64,000 bases of DNA from an uncultured Prevotellaceae bacterium (GTDB lineage: Bacteria; Bacteroidota; Bacteroidia; Bacteroidales; Bacteroidaceae): positions 62,001 through 126,000 of the forward strand of contig ONDP01000013.1 in NCBI GenBank assembly GCA_900316645.1, written 5' to 3'. The notes beneath the pieces are model-generated. The model searched no databases. It was not told the DNA's origin and was given only the letters and a program-made list of their open reading frames with translations. How positions within the stretch are numbered: the stretch's first letter is position 1; every line of letters begins with the position of its first letter. A program made the position numbers and the translations under genes. Shown here in pieces: positions 25,821 to 34,794 of this stretch.

Positions 25821-27176
25821 TTATTTGTCGTTAGCCAGTCTTTCCTTAATAGCTTTCGACTCAGCCTCGTAACCGGGTTTGTCGAGCAGGGCAAACATAT
25901 TCTTCTTGTAAGCCTCTACACCAGGCTGGTTGAATGGGTTGACAGCCAGGATGTTGCCGCTGATGCCGCAGGCAATCTCGAAGAAGTAGATGAGCTGACC
26001 GATATAATACTCGTTGAGGCGTGGCACAGAGATGCGCATATTGGGCACACCACCATCGACATGAGCCAGACGGGTGCCGAGTTCTGCCATCTTGTTGACC
26101 TCGTCCACACGCTTGCCAGCCAGGAAGTTCAAACCGTCCAGGTTCTCCTCGTCCTCAGGGAAGAGCAGCTTCTTCTCAGGCTCCTCGATAGAGATAACCG
26201 TCTCGAAGATAGTGCGCTCACCGTCCTGAATCCATTGACCCATTGAGTGCAGGTCGGTAGTGAAATCGACACTGGCAGGGAAGATACCCTTCTTGTCCTT
26301 ACCCTCAGACTCGCCGTAGAGCTGTTTCCACCACTCGCTGAAGAAGTGGAGCTTGGGCTGGTAGTTCACCATGATCTCAATCTTCTTGCCTGACTGGTAG
26401 AGACCGTTACGAACGGCAGCATACTGGGCAGCTGGATTCTCATCGAAGGGAACATCCTTGCCACAGGTCTTCTCCATATCCTGCGCACCCTTTACCAACT
26501 GCTTGATGTCGAAACCGGCACAGGCAATAGGCAGCAGACCAACTGGAGTCAGCACTGAGAAGCGGCCACCCACATTGTCGGGGATGATGAAGCTCTTGTA
26601 ACCCTCCTTGTCGGCACAGGTGCGTGCAGCCCCGCGCTTAGCATCGGTAACGGCAACGATAACCTTCTTGGCCTCTTCCTTGCCACGCTGGGCTTCGCAC
26701 TGCTTCTTCAGCAGACGGAAGGTGAGGGCAGTCTCGGTGGTAGTTCCCGACTTAGAGATATTGATTACTCCGAATTTCTTTCCCTTCAGGTATTCAGTCA
26801 GTTCGAACAGATAGTCCTCACCGATATTGTTGCCTGCAAAGAGGATGGTGGGGTTCTTCTTGTCTTGGATGAGCCAGCCGAAGCTGTTGCTCAAAGCCTC
26901 GATAACGGCACGGGCTCCCAGGTACGAACCACCGATACCTGCTACGACAACAGCCTCGCAGTTGTCACGCATAACTTTAGCAGTGGCCTCTAACTCGTCG
27001 AGGAAAGCGGGAGTAATCTCAGAGGGCAGATGCAGCCAACCGAGGAAGTCGTTACCAGGACATGTTCCATTCTCCAAGGCCTCTTGAGCGGCCTTTACCT
27101 TTGGCTCGAAAGCCTTCACGGCGCCTGCTTCGAGAAAGCAAGCAGCCTTAGTGATGTCAAGTTTAATGTTACTCAT
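25821..27176 (-). CDS. pgi: glucose-6-phosphate isomerase
   Basis: A 451-residue enzyme interconverting glucose-6-phosphate and fructose-6-phosphate in glycolysis. Signatures are [35 protein letters not shown], the Glu in [12 protein letters not shown] context ([17 protein letters not shown]) and the C-terminal catalytic Lys region ([16 protein letters not shown]). The length is that of the short bacterial form. It is last in the lysS-gpsA-pgi cluster, 25 bases after gpsA. Confidence 0.95.
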   Translation of the reverse strand: MSNIKLDITKAACFLEAGAVKAFEPKVKAAQEALENGTCPGNDFLGWLHLPSEITPAFLDELEATAKVMRDNCEAVVVAGIGGSYLGARAVIEALSNSFGWLIQDKKNPTILFAGNNIGEDYLFELTEYLKGKKFGVINISKSGTTTETALTFRLLKKQCEAQRGKEEAKKVIVAVTDAKRGAARTCADKEGYKSFIIPDNVGGRFSVLTPVGLLPIACAGFDIKQLVKGAQDMEKTCGKDVPFDENPAAQYAAVRNGLYQSGKKIEIMVNYQPKLHFFSEWWKQLYGESEGKDKKGIFPASVDFTTDLHSMGQWIQDGERTIFETVISIEEPEKKLLFPEDEENLDGLNFLAGKRVDEVNKMAELGTRLAHVDGGVPNMRISVPRLNEYYIGQLIYFFEIACGISGNILAVNPFNQPGVEAYKKNMFALLDKPGYEAESKAIKERLANDK

Positions 27177-27201
27177 AGTTATAATAATATTATAGTTTGT
27201 C

Positions 27202-28197
27202 TTATCGGAATGAATCTGTTAAGAGCTTGATTTCAATCTGCGGACTGATGCGCTCGTACAATATATTATATACAGCGTCGAGGATAGGCATGTTGACGTG
27301 GCAGTGGCGATTGATTTCCTTCATGCACTTGGTACCGAAATATCCCTCGGCAATCATCTCCATCTCAATCTGAGCCGACTTCACGCTGTAGCCCTTTCCT
27401 ATCATGTTGCCGAACGTGCGGTTGCGCGAGAAATTGGAGTAGCCCGTCACCAGCAAGTCGCCCAGATAGCAACTGTCAACAATGTTGCGCTCGATGGGGT
27501 GTATCACCTTCAGGAAGCGTGCCATCTCCTGGACGGCATTTGCCATCAGAACGGCTTGGAAGTTATCACCGAACTTCAGTCCGTTGCAGATACCGGCAGC
27601 AATGGCATATACATTCTTCAGTACCGAAGAATACTCAATGCCAATGACATCGGTTGAGGTCTTCGTCTTGATATAGTCGCTGGTGAGAATATCGGCAAAG
27701 GCCTGTGCCTTCTCCCGGTCGGCACATCCCACGGTGAGATAGCTGAGTCGTTCGAGTGCTACCTCTTCGGCATGTGACGGTCCACCGATGCACGCCAGAT
27801 TCTCGTAGGGCACATCATACACCTGGTGGAAATACTCGGAACACACCAGGTTCTCGTCAGGCACAATACCCTTGATGGCTGTCACGATGTATTTGTCGCG
27901 AATGCGCGTCTTCAACTTCTTGAGATGGCTCTTCAGATAGGGCGACGGGGTGACAAACACCAGTGTGTCGTACATCTGCACGATTTTGTTCAGGTCGCTC
28001 GAAAAGAATATCTCGTCGGTATTGAAGTGGACACTCATTAGGTAGGCAGGGTTATGCCCCAGCCTGCGGAAGTCCTCAATACGATCGTCACGGCGCATAT
28101 ACCATCCGATGTGGTGAGTTTTCCCCACCACAATCTTGGCAATCGCAGTAGCCCAGCTACCTCCGCCAATGATGGCTATTTTTCCGCAGTCGTACAT
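27202..28197 (-). CDS. gpsA: glycerol-3-phosphate dehydrogenase [NAD(P)+]
   Basis: Makes sn-glycerol-3-phosphate from dihydroxyacetone phosphate for membrane lipids. The Rossmann motif is [14 protein letters not shown] near the start, VTAIKGI follows the second fold, the catalytic Lys is in [18 protein letters not shown], and NAVQEMARF and the [17 protein letters not shown] motif are typical. The start is ATG 28197 ([11 protein letters not shown]); upstream codons come from a short-repeat tract. 331 residues, normal length. Confidence 0.94.
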   Translation of the reverse strand: MYDCGKIAIIGGGSWATAIAKIVVGKTHHIGWYMRRDDRIEDFRRLGHNPAYLMSVHFNTDEIFFSSDLNKIVQMYDTLVFVTPSPYLKSHLKKLKTRIRDKYIVTAIKGIVPDENLVCSEYFHQVYDVPYENLACIGGPSHAEEVALERLSYLTVGCADREKAQAFADILTSDYIKTKTSTDVIGIEYSSVLKNVYAIAAGICNGLKFGDNFQAVLMANAVQEMARFLKVIHPIERNIVDSCYLGDLLVTGYSNFSRNRTFGNMIGKGYSVKSAQIEMEMIAEGYFGTKCMKEINRHCHVNMPILDAVYNILYERISPQIEIKLLTDSFR

Positions 28198-28202
28198 GAT
28201 AT

Positions 28203-28235
28203 TAATTGATAATTGACAATTGACAATTGACAATT
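28203..28235. repeat. AATTGACAATTGACAATT tract between lysS and gpsA
   Basis: A short tandem of TTGACAA units that fills the gap between lysS and gpsA and overlaps the end of neither reading frame significantly. Very similar AATTGTCAATTATCAATT units occur at 33290-33323 before the menaquinone genes. Confidence 0.7.
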
Positions 28236-29964
28236 AGGCTTGCGCCTTTTCTATCCATGCAGCGATTTCATCGACTGATGGCTTGGTCATTTCCAACTTG
28301 TATTTCTTGACAATGTCGCCAATCTTCTGTTGCAGTCCCTGCGCCTTCTCGTCCTTGATGTTTGACGTCAGGTTGAAACCGGCCTTGCGTAATACGGGAA
28401 CCCACTCTTCGGCAACGCCAATCTCAGCCCATTCGGCAGGGGTGCTCTGGGGAATCTTCTTCTCAGGCTTCATCTGTGGGAAGAACAGTACTTCCTGAAT
28501 AAATGTCTTGCCCGTCATCAGCATCACCAGACGGTCGATACCGATACCGATACCCGAGGTGGGAGGCATACCATATTGCAGGGCACGCAGGAAGTCCTGA
28601 TCAATAATCATGGCTTCGTCGTCGCCCTTGTCAGCCAGTTTCATCTGTTCCACGAAACGCTCCTCCTGGTCAATCGGGTCGTTCAACTCAGAGTAGGCAT
28701 TGGCCAGCTCCTTACCATTGACCATCAGTTCGAAACGCTCTGTGAGTCCGGGCTTCGAACGGTGCATCTTGGTGAGGGGCGACATCTCTACAGGGTAGTC
28801 AGTAATAAAGGTCGGCTGGATGAAGGTGCCCTCGCAGAACTCTCCGAAGAGTTCGTCGATGAGTTTTCCCTTACCCATTGTCTCGTCCACCTCCATGCCT
28901 TTCTCCTTGCAGAAGGCGCGAATCTCGTCTTCGCTCTTGCCCTCGCAGTCGAAACCGGTCTTCTCCTTGATGGCTTCCAGAATGGGCAGACGGCGGTAGG
29001 GAGCCTTGAAACTCACGATGTTGCCGTCGATTTCACGCTCAGGCTTGCCATTGACGGCAATACAGATGGTTTCGAGCAGTTTCTCGGTGAACGACATCAT
29101 CCAGTTGTAGTCCTTATACTGCACATACAGTTCCATGCAGGTGAACTCCGGGTTGTGGTTGCGGTCCATACCCTCGTTGCGGAAATTCTTGCCAATCTCA
29201 TAGACACCCTCGAAACCGCCCACGATGAGGCGCTTCAGATAGAGCTCGGTGGCAATACGCATATACATGTCCTGGTCGAGGGCATTGAAATGGGTAATGA
29301 ACGGACGGGCAGAGGCACCTCCGGCAATCATCTGCAGGGTAGGGGTCTCCACCTCGGTATAGCCGGCTTCGTCCAATACGCGACGCAGGGTGCGGAGCAC
29401 GGTGGCACGCTGCAGGAAAGTGTCCTTGACACCGTCGTTGACCACCAGATCGACATAGCGCTGACGGTAGCGCAGTTCTGGGTCATCGAATTTATCGTAT
29501 GCCACACCGTCCTTGTATTTCACGATGGGCAGTGGCTTGAGCGACTTCGACAGCAGTGTCAGTTCCTGGGCGTGTACACTGATTTCGCCCGTCTGGGTGC
29601 GGAACACAAAACCCTTGACGCCGATGAAATCACCGATGTCCAACAGACGTTTGAACACCTTATTATATAAGTCTTTGTCTTCTCCCGGACAGAGATCGTC
29701 GCGCGAGATATAAACCTGTATTCTGCCTTTGCTGTCCTGTATTTCTGCAAAACTGGCCTTGCCCATCACGCGACGGCTCATCATACGACCGGCAATACAC
29801 ACCTGACGCGGCTCGTCCTCGTCGCGGAAATTATCGCGGATGTCGGTAGAGAAAGCGTTGGTGGGATATTCTGCTGCGGGATAGGGGTCAATGCCCATCT
29901 GGCGCAATTCCTGCAGACTTTCGCGTCTGCCTATCTCTTGTTCACTGAGTTCTAAAACATTCAT
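28234..29964 (-). CDS. lysS: lysyl-tRNA synthetase (class II)
   Basis: Attaches Lys to tRNA-Lys. An N-terminal OB-fold ([26 protein letters not shown]) is followed by the class II core: motif 1 in [17 protein letters not shown], motif 2 [15 protein letters not shown] and motif 3 [12 protein letters not shown]. The start is ATG 29964 ([10 protein letters not shown]), giving 576 residues, which is normal. It is the first gene of the lysS-gpsA-pgi cluster, with a TATCTTTG -7 box upstream. Confidence 0.96.
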   Translation of the reverse strand: MNVLELSEQEIGRRESLQELRQMGIDPYPAAEYPTNAFSTDIRDNFRDEDEPRQVCIAGRMMSRRVMGKASFAEIQDSKGRIQVYISRDDLCPGEDKDLYNKVFKRLLDIGDFIGVKGFVFRTQTGEISVHAQELTLLSKSLKPLPIVKYKDGVAYDKFDDPELRYRQRYVDLVVNDGVKDTFLQRATVLRTLRRVLDEAGYTEVETPTLQMIAGGASARPFITHFNALDQDMYMRIATELYLKRLIVGGFEGVYEIGKNFRNEGMDRNHNPEFTCMELYVQYKDYNWMMSFTEKLLETICIAVNGKPEREIDGNIVSFKAPYRRLPILEAIKEKTGFDCEGKSEDEIRAFCKEKGMEVDETMGKGKLIDELFGEFCEGTFIQPTFITDYPVEMSPLTKMHRSKPGLTERFELMVNGKELANAYSELNDPIDQEERFVEQMKLADKGDDEAMIIDQDFLRALQYGMPPTSGIGIGIDRLVMLMTGKTFIQEVLFFPQMKPEKKIPQSTPAEWAEIGVAEEWVPVLRKAGFNLTSNIKDEKAQGLQQKIGDIVKKYKLEMTKPSVDEIAAWIEKAQA

Positions 29965-29994
29965 ATTGCTTTTCCATATATTTATTAATGGTTG

Positions 29995-30002
29995 CAAAGA
30001 TA
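29995..30002 (-). promoter_or_regulatory. -7 box of the lysS promoter
   Basis: TATCTTTG on the minus strand, 31 bases before the lysS start. No convincing -33 element is found at the usual spacing; the closest TTG is 16 bases upstream. Confidence 0.45.
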
Positions 30003-30094
30003 CTAAAATTATCTGATACAATGAGCATTTTATACTTTTTTTTCATTCTTTGAGGGTGGGTAGGTTAAATATTTGCAAAAAAACGGACATTTTC

Positions 30095-30125
30095 TTGGTA
30101 GGATGAGGATTTATTTCTATATTTG
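30095..30125 (+). promoter_or_regulatory. promoter of the ROK gene cluster
   Basis: TTG at 30095-30097, a 20-base spacer and TATATTTG at 30118-30125, 26 bases before the ATG at 30151. Confidence 0.6.
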
Positions 30126-30150
30126 CGAATTATTACTAACACGTCATTGG

Positions 30151-31131
30151 ATGATTGACAATAATTTTAAGAAAAAAGTCGTAGGCGTAGATATCCGTAT
30201 TGACAGGACAGCCCTTGGTGTTGTGAATATCCGGGGTGAGATACTTGCCCGTAATGAGTTTGTTACGACCGACTATCCAAATATCAGCGAATTTGTGGCT
30301 AAGTTGGCTGAAGCCATTGTCGATATGACGGAGGCGACCGGCAGCTTCACGGAGATACGCTCTGTGGGCATCAGTGTCCCCAGTGGCAATTTCATTACCG
30401 GCTGTATGGAGAACTCGCCCAACTTCCCCTGGAAAGGCATAGTGCCTTTGGCAGCAATGCTGCGCGACCGGTTGGGGTTGGCCGTTGCCGTCGATAACAA
30501 TGCCAATGTGATAGCGATGGCTGAACAAGCCTTTGGTGCAGCCCATGGCATGAAGGACTTTATCTTGGTCAATCTGGGCAGTGGAACGGGTAGCTGTTTC
30601 TTTTCCAATGGTCATATTCATCGGGGAATTCATGGTTTCTCCGGCGAATTAGGTCACACCACCTTTATCCCAGGCGGTCGTCCCTGCGGCTGTGGAAAAC
30701 AAGGTTGTCTGGAGGCTTATACCGCTGTGAAGGGAGTGCTGCAGACTGCCCGCGAAGTGCTGGCTGAGAGCGACAAGCCCTCCCTGATGCGCACGGATGC
30801 CGAACTGAAGGTCAGGCTGATTGTCGAGTTCTGTAAGGTTGGCGACGAACTGGCTATTGAGGTGATGCGTCGTACAGGGGTTTGTCTCGGTATGGCTTTA
30901 GCTCAGTATGCAACCCTGCTCAATCCCGAGGCCATCATCCTTTCGGGGGTGGTGTCGAAAGCAGGCAAGTGGCTGCTGGAACCAGCCAACGAGGCTTTTG
31001 AGGCTCACGTGTTCCATAATATGAAGGACAAGGTGAAGCTGTTTATCTCAGACTATGATGACAAGGAAATCAACGTCCTCGGAGCCAGTGTACTGGCTTG
31101 GGGCGTCAAGGAATATTCTCTATTTATATAA
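30151..31131 (+). CDS. ROK-family protein, copy 1 (catalytic Asp replaced by Asn)
   Basis: Start at ATG 30151 (MIDNNFKKKVVGVDI); 326 residues. ROK proteins are sugar kinases or repressors. The phosphate-1 loop (VVGVDIRIDRT), GELGHTT and the zinc site CGCGKQGCLEAY are present. In the active-site motif, usually (E/D)NDAN, this copy reads VDNNANV, so the catalytic Asp is Asn. It has no DNA-binding domain, so it is not an NagC-type repressor. This is the first of three tandem paralogues that all end in a conserved LGAS.LAW.VKEYSLF. Confidence 0.8.
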   Translation: MIDNNFKKKVVGVDIRIDRTALGVVNIRGEILARNEFVTTDYPNISEFVAKLAEAIVDMTEATGSFTEIRSVGISVPSGNFITGCMENSPNFPWKGIVPLAAMLRDRLGLAVAVDNNANVIAMAEQAFGAAHGMKDFILVNLGSGTGSCFFSNGHIHRGIHGFSGELGHTTFIPGGRPCGCGKQGCLEAYTAVKGVLQTAREVLAESDKPSLMRTDAELKVRLIVEFCKVGDELAIEVMRRTGVCLGMALAQYATLLNPEAIILSGVVSKAGKWLLEPANEAFEAHVFHNMKDKVKLFISDYDDKEINVLGASVLAWGVKEYSLFI

Positions 31132-31146
31132 AATAACGGATACTCA

Positions 31147-32133
31147 ATGGATAGAAATATCATAAAACGACATGTGGTAGCCATAGATATCAGTACCGAA
31201 CAGACGACTTATGCTGTGGTTGATCTGCAGGGCGGCATTCTGGCTAAGGAGAGCATCCCCACAGCCGATTATGCCCATGTGAACGAGTATGTCTCTGTGT
31301 TGAGCGACAAGATCATCCAGATGGTAGAGCAGAATGGCGGCTACGAGAGTATTCGTTCGGTGGGTGTCAGTGCTCCCAGTGCTAATTTCATTACCGGCAG
31401 CATGGAGAATGCGTCGAATATGCCGTGGAAAGGTCATGTGCCCTTGGCAGCCCTGTTGCGCGACAGGTTAGGACTGGCTGTTGCTCTTGGCAACGATGCC
31501 CATGTCACTGCCGTTGGCGAGAAGTCGTTCGGTGCAGCCCGTGGTCTGCGCGACTTCCTTGTTGTCAATGTCAGCAGTCATGGCGGTGTGGGCAGTTGCA
31601 TTTGTCTGGATGGTAAGCCCTGCTTGGGTGCTGACGGTTTTGCCGGTGAGTTCGGCCACATGTGTCTTGTGCAGGATGGCAGACAGTGCAGTTGCGGTCT
31701 GAAGGGATGTGTCGAGGAATACACCTCCGAACGCGGACTGGTGAAGACCGTATTGGAATTGCTGGACGAGACGGGCAAGGACAGTGTGCTGAAGGGGGCA
31801 GAGAAGATGACCATCCAAAGTATTGCCGATGCCTGTGAGCAGGGCGACGAGGTGGCTATCGAGGCCTTCCGTCGCACCGGAACCTACTTGGGTAGGGCAT
31901 TGGCCACCTATGCTTCGCTGATTGATCCGGAAGCCATCATTCTGACGGGCGATATGGTGACGCAGGCCAAGTGGCTGGGTGACTCCGTCCGTGAGGCTTT
32001 CGACGCTCATATCTTCCAGAACCTGAAGGGCAAGGTGGATATCCTCATTTCGCCTCTTAACAACAACGAGCGTGACTTGCTGGGGGCCAGTGCGCTGGCT
32101 TGGGAGGTCAAGGAGTATTCTTTATTTAAGTAA
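31147..32133 (+). CDS. ROK-family protein, copy 2
   Basis: 328 residues, 15 bases after copy 1 and colinear with it. The catalytic motif is LGNDAHV (Asp kept, last Asn changed to His). GEFGHMC and the zinc site CSCGLKGCVEEY are present, but the middle Cys/Ser pattern and the glycine loop (VNVSSHGGVGSCICL) differ from copies 1 and 3, so it has diverged furthest. Probably a sugar kinase; substrate unknown. Confidence 0.82.
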   Translation: MDRNIIKRHVVAIDISTEQTTYAVVDLQGGILAKESIPTADYAHVNEYVSVLSDKIIQMVEQNGGYESIRSVGVSAPSANFITGSMENASNMPWKGHVPLAALLRDRLGLAVALGNDAHVTAVGEKSFGAARGLRDFLVVNVSSHGGVGSCICLDGKPCLGADGFAGEFGHMCLVQDGRQCSCGLKGCVEEYTSERGLVKTVLELLDETGKDSVLKGAEKMTIQSIADACEQGDEVAIEAFRRTGTYLGRALATYASLIDPEAIILTGDMVTQAKWLGDSVREAFDAHIFQNLKGKVDILISPLNNNERDLLGASALAWEVKEYSLFK

Positions 32134-32169
32134 CAGGAAATTCAAATAACTAACAAATACCATTATTCC

Positions 32170-33150
32170 ATGGGAGAAGATAACATTAAAACACGCGTCG
32201 TTGGAGTCGACATCAGCAATGAGCGAACAACTTATGCTATTGTTGACATCCGTGGTAACATTATTGCAGAGGATAGTTTTGACACGTCAGAGTATCCTGA
32301 CATTAACAATTTTGTGTCATTCCTGTCTGAGAAGATTGTAGAGATTGTTGAAGCTAACGTAGGTTACGAGACAATCCGCTCTGTGGGTATCAGCTGTCCG
32401 AGTGCCAGTTTTATCTCAGGCAGTATTGTGAATGCACCCAACCTGCCATGGAAAGGAATCGTACCTTTGGCAGCGATGATGCGCGATCGTCTTGGACTGG
32501 CAGTGGCGCTGGCTAACGATGCCCATGTCTCGGCACTGGGTGAGCACACCTTCGGTTCGGCTCACGGTATGAAGGATTTCATCGTCATCAATGTCGGTGT
32601 AGGTCTGGGCAGCTGCTTCTTCTCAGCAGGCCATGAGCACCAGGGCTTCGAGGGCTTTGCTGGCGAGGTAGGTCATACCTGTGTTATTGAGGGTGGTCGT
32701 CTCTGCGGCTGTGGAAAGAAAGGTTGTCTGGAGGCTTATGTGGGTGCCAAGGGTATTATCCGCACTGCCAAAGAACTGATGGAGGCATCCGACGAACCTT
32801 CGTTGATGCGCAATCTTGAGAAGCTGTCGCCCCGTACCATCAAGGAGTGTTGCGATCAGGGCGATAAGATGGCTATCGAGGTTTATCGTCGCACAGGTCA
32901 TATGTTCGGTCTTGGTTTGGCAAACTATGCCAGCATTGTCAATCCGCAGGCCATCATCCTGACGGGTGGCATTTCGCATGCTGGCGACTGGTTGATTGAT
33001 CCCACTCGTGAGTCGTTCGAGGCAAATGTCTTCGGCAATATGCGTGGCAGGGTAAAACTGCTTGTATCGAAACTCGACGACCGTGAGCGCGACGTCTTAG
33101 GTGCCAGTGCCCTTGCATGGGAGGTGCCCGAGTACTCGCTGTTTAAGTAA
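32170..33150 (+). CDS. ROK-family protein, copy 3
   Basis: 326 residues. The catalytic motif is LANDAHV (Asp kept), with GEVGHTC and zinc site CGCGKKGCLEAY. It is closest in its loops to copy 1 (VNVGVGLGSCFFS) but has the intact Asp of copy 2. It is the last gene of the tandem set, and the repeat-rich region 33157-33323 follows. Confidence 0.85.
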   Translation: MGEDNIKTRVVGVDISNERTTYAIVDIRGNIIAEDSFDTSEYPDINNFVSFLSEKIVEIVEANVGYETIRSVGISCPSASFISGSIVNAPNLPWKGIVPLAAMMRDRLGLAVALANDAHVSALGEHTFGSAHGMKDFIVINVGVGLGSCFFSAGHEHQGFEGFAGEVGHTCVIEGGRLCGCGKKGCLEAYVGAKGIIRTAKELMEASDEPSLMRNLEKLSPRTIKECCDQGDKMAIEVYRRTGHMFGLGLANYASIVNPQAIILTGGISHAGDWLIDPTRESFEANVFGNMRGRVKLLVSKLDDRERDVLGASALAWEVPEYSLFK

Positions 33151-33156
33151 AAAAGC

Positions 33157-33323
33157 CTCTCCCCCGACCCCTCCCCTAAAAGGGAAAGCCTCACCCCCGA
33201 CCCCTCTCCTTCAGAGAGGGGAGAAAGGGGGAAGAAATCTCAAAGGTCAATGGTCAAAGGTCTAAGGTCAAAGGTTAATGGTCTAAGGTCAATTATCAAT
33301 TGTCAATTATCAATTGTCAATTA
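33157..33323. repeat. repeat-packed intergenic region
   Basis: Contains, in order: a partial and a full copy (33189-33223) of a GC-rich palindrome family seen also at 35809 and 36430; imperfect repeats of GGTCAAAGGTCTAA (about 33239-33292); and AATTGTCAATTATCAATT units (33290-33323). No gene is seen here. Confidence 0.7.
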
Positions 33324-33331
33324 AAAAAAAG

Positions 33332-33745
33332 GTGAACGTAGAAAGAATAAATCAGATAATAGCAGCAAAGCCCAACCTGAGTACTGCCCTTGGGATGGAG
33401 TTCATTTCCACTCCCGAGGACGATACCTGTATGGCCCGCATGAAGGTTGACGAACGCAATCGTCAGCCTTTTGGCTTCTTGAGCGGCGGTGCGTCGCTTG
33501 CCCTTGCCGAGAATGTGGCAGGGGTGGGCTCGTCAGCCCTCTGTGCCGACTGTGCCTGCGTGGGTATTGAGGTCAGCGGCTCTCATGTGCAGGCTGTCAG
33601 CGAGGGCGACACCGTAACGGCCTATGCTCGTCTGCAGCATCGTGGCAGCACGCTGCATGTATGGAATGTGGATATCAAGAACGCTGCAGGCGAATTGATC
33701 TCCACCGTCCGTGTCACTAATTATATCATTAAGAAACGCAGTTGA
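33332..33745 (+). CDS. hotdog thioesterase, probably DHNA-CoA hydrolase (MenI-like)
   Basis: A 137-residue hotdog-fold thioesterase of the PaaI/MenI type: RNRQPFGFLSGGASLALAEN carries the helix with the active-site region and the GVEVSGSH-like strand follows (GIEVSGSHVQAVSEGD). In the menaquinone pathway this enzyme hydrolyses 1,4-dihydroxy-2-naphthoyl-CoA. The gene precedes isochorismate synthase and menD. The start is GTG 33332; a TTG upstream lies in repeat sequence and is rejected. Confidence 0.78.
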   Translation: MNVERINQIIAAKPNLSTALGMEFISTPEDDTCMARMKVDERNRQPFGFLSGGASLALAENVAGVGSSALCADCACVGIEVSGSHVQAVSEGDTVTAYARLQHRGSTLHVWNVDIKNAAGELISTVRVTNYIIKKRS

Positions 33746-33750
33746 GCCAC

Positions 33751-34773
33751 ATGTCGAGTTTCGCCATATTCCGATTGCCATACGAACAGCAGCATACGTT
33801 TATCCAGCAGACTGCAGGACAGCCGCTTGAACTGAGGTCGTGTGCCGAACTGAGCGGGCAGTCGGGGTTCGTTGTGGCGCCCTTCATGCCCTCCGACTCA
33901 CGCCCCATTCTGGTCATCCGTCCCGACGTGGTGACTCATGATGTGCCGTGGAGCCAGTTGCAGGTGTCGCCAAGTGCGTGCTCGTCGTCGTTGGCTGACG
34001 ACCCCCGTAGCGATTACCACATCGACTTTGCCAATTTCCATGCCCATCTCGTGAATGGCGATTTTGCCAAGTTGGTGCTCTCGCGCAGCATCTTCATCCC
34101 TGCCGACAGTCCCCTGTCGCCTGTCGAGCTCTATCAGAAGGCCTGTGCTTCATATCCTCGCATGATGATTATCCTGGTATCTACCCCTCAGAGCGGAATG
34201 TGGCTGGTGGCTACGCCCGAGATACTGCTGTCGGGTAGGGGAGCGCAGTGGCAGACGGTAGCCCTGGCTGGCACCATGCCGTTCAGCGAACAGGTGTTGT
34301 GGAGCGATAAGAACATTCAGGAACAGCGTTACGTCGCCACCTACATCACTGAGCAGTTGGAACAGTTCACGTCCGACTTCACCGAGACGGGGCCTCGCAC
34401 CGTCCGTGCCGGTCATCTGGCTCATCTGCGCAGCGATTTCCATTTCCAGTTGAACGACACGCAGACCATTGGCGAAATCATTCAGACGCTGCATCCCACT
34501 CCTGCCGTCTGCGGACTGCCCAAGCACCAAGCCCTCAATTTCATCCTGCACAACGAACACCATGACCGCAGCTACTACAGTGGTTTCATGGGTCCCCTGT
34601 TCGTGGACGATACCACCCACCTCTTTGTCACCCTCCGTTGCATGCAGCTCTTCACCAATGGCTACCACCTCTATGCAGGCGGTGGCATCCTGTGCGACAG
34701 TCAGGAGGAACAGGAGTGGCACGAGACAGAAATCAAACTCGACACAATGCGTCGTGTGATTAAGACAGAATAG
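33751..34773 (+). CDS. menF: isochorismate synthase
   Basis: A chorismate-binding enzyme that converts chorismate to isochorismate, the first step of menaquinone synthesis. Family motifs are KLVLSRSIFIP, WLVATPEILL, VALAGTMPF, HPTPAVCGLPKHQAL and the Glu/Tyr-rich end of the catalytic site (YYSGFMGPLF). At 340 residues it is of the short form. Start at ATG 33751, which follows the stop of the thioesterase gene by only 5 bases. Confidence 0.88.
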   Translation: MSSFAIFRLPYEQQHTFIQQTAGQPLELRSCAELSGQSGFVVAPFMPSDSRPILVIRPDVVTHDVPWSQLQVSPSACSSSLADDPRSDYHIDFANFHAHLVNGDFAKLVLSRSIFIPADSPLSPVELYQKACASYPRMMIILVSTPQSGMWLVATPEILLSGRGAQWQTVALAGTMPFSEQVLWSDKNIQEQRYVATYITEQLEQFTSDFTETGPRTVRAGHLAHLRSDFHFQLNDTQTIGEIIQTLHPTPAVCGLPKHQALNFILHNEHHDRSYYSGFMGPLFVDDTTHLFVTLRCMQLFTNGYHLYAGGGILCDSQEEQEWHETEIKLDTMRRVIKTE

Positions 34774-34794
34774 CGTAATAACGAAATAACGCCA

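Noticed and set aside
28576..29670. A 364-codon frame antisense to lysS
   Set aside because: It lies wholly inside a certain gene on the other strand; such long antisense frames arise from codon bias here. The same holds for many frames antisense to the NRPS and for 5506-6111.
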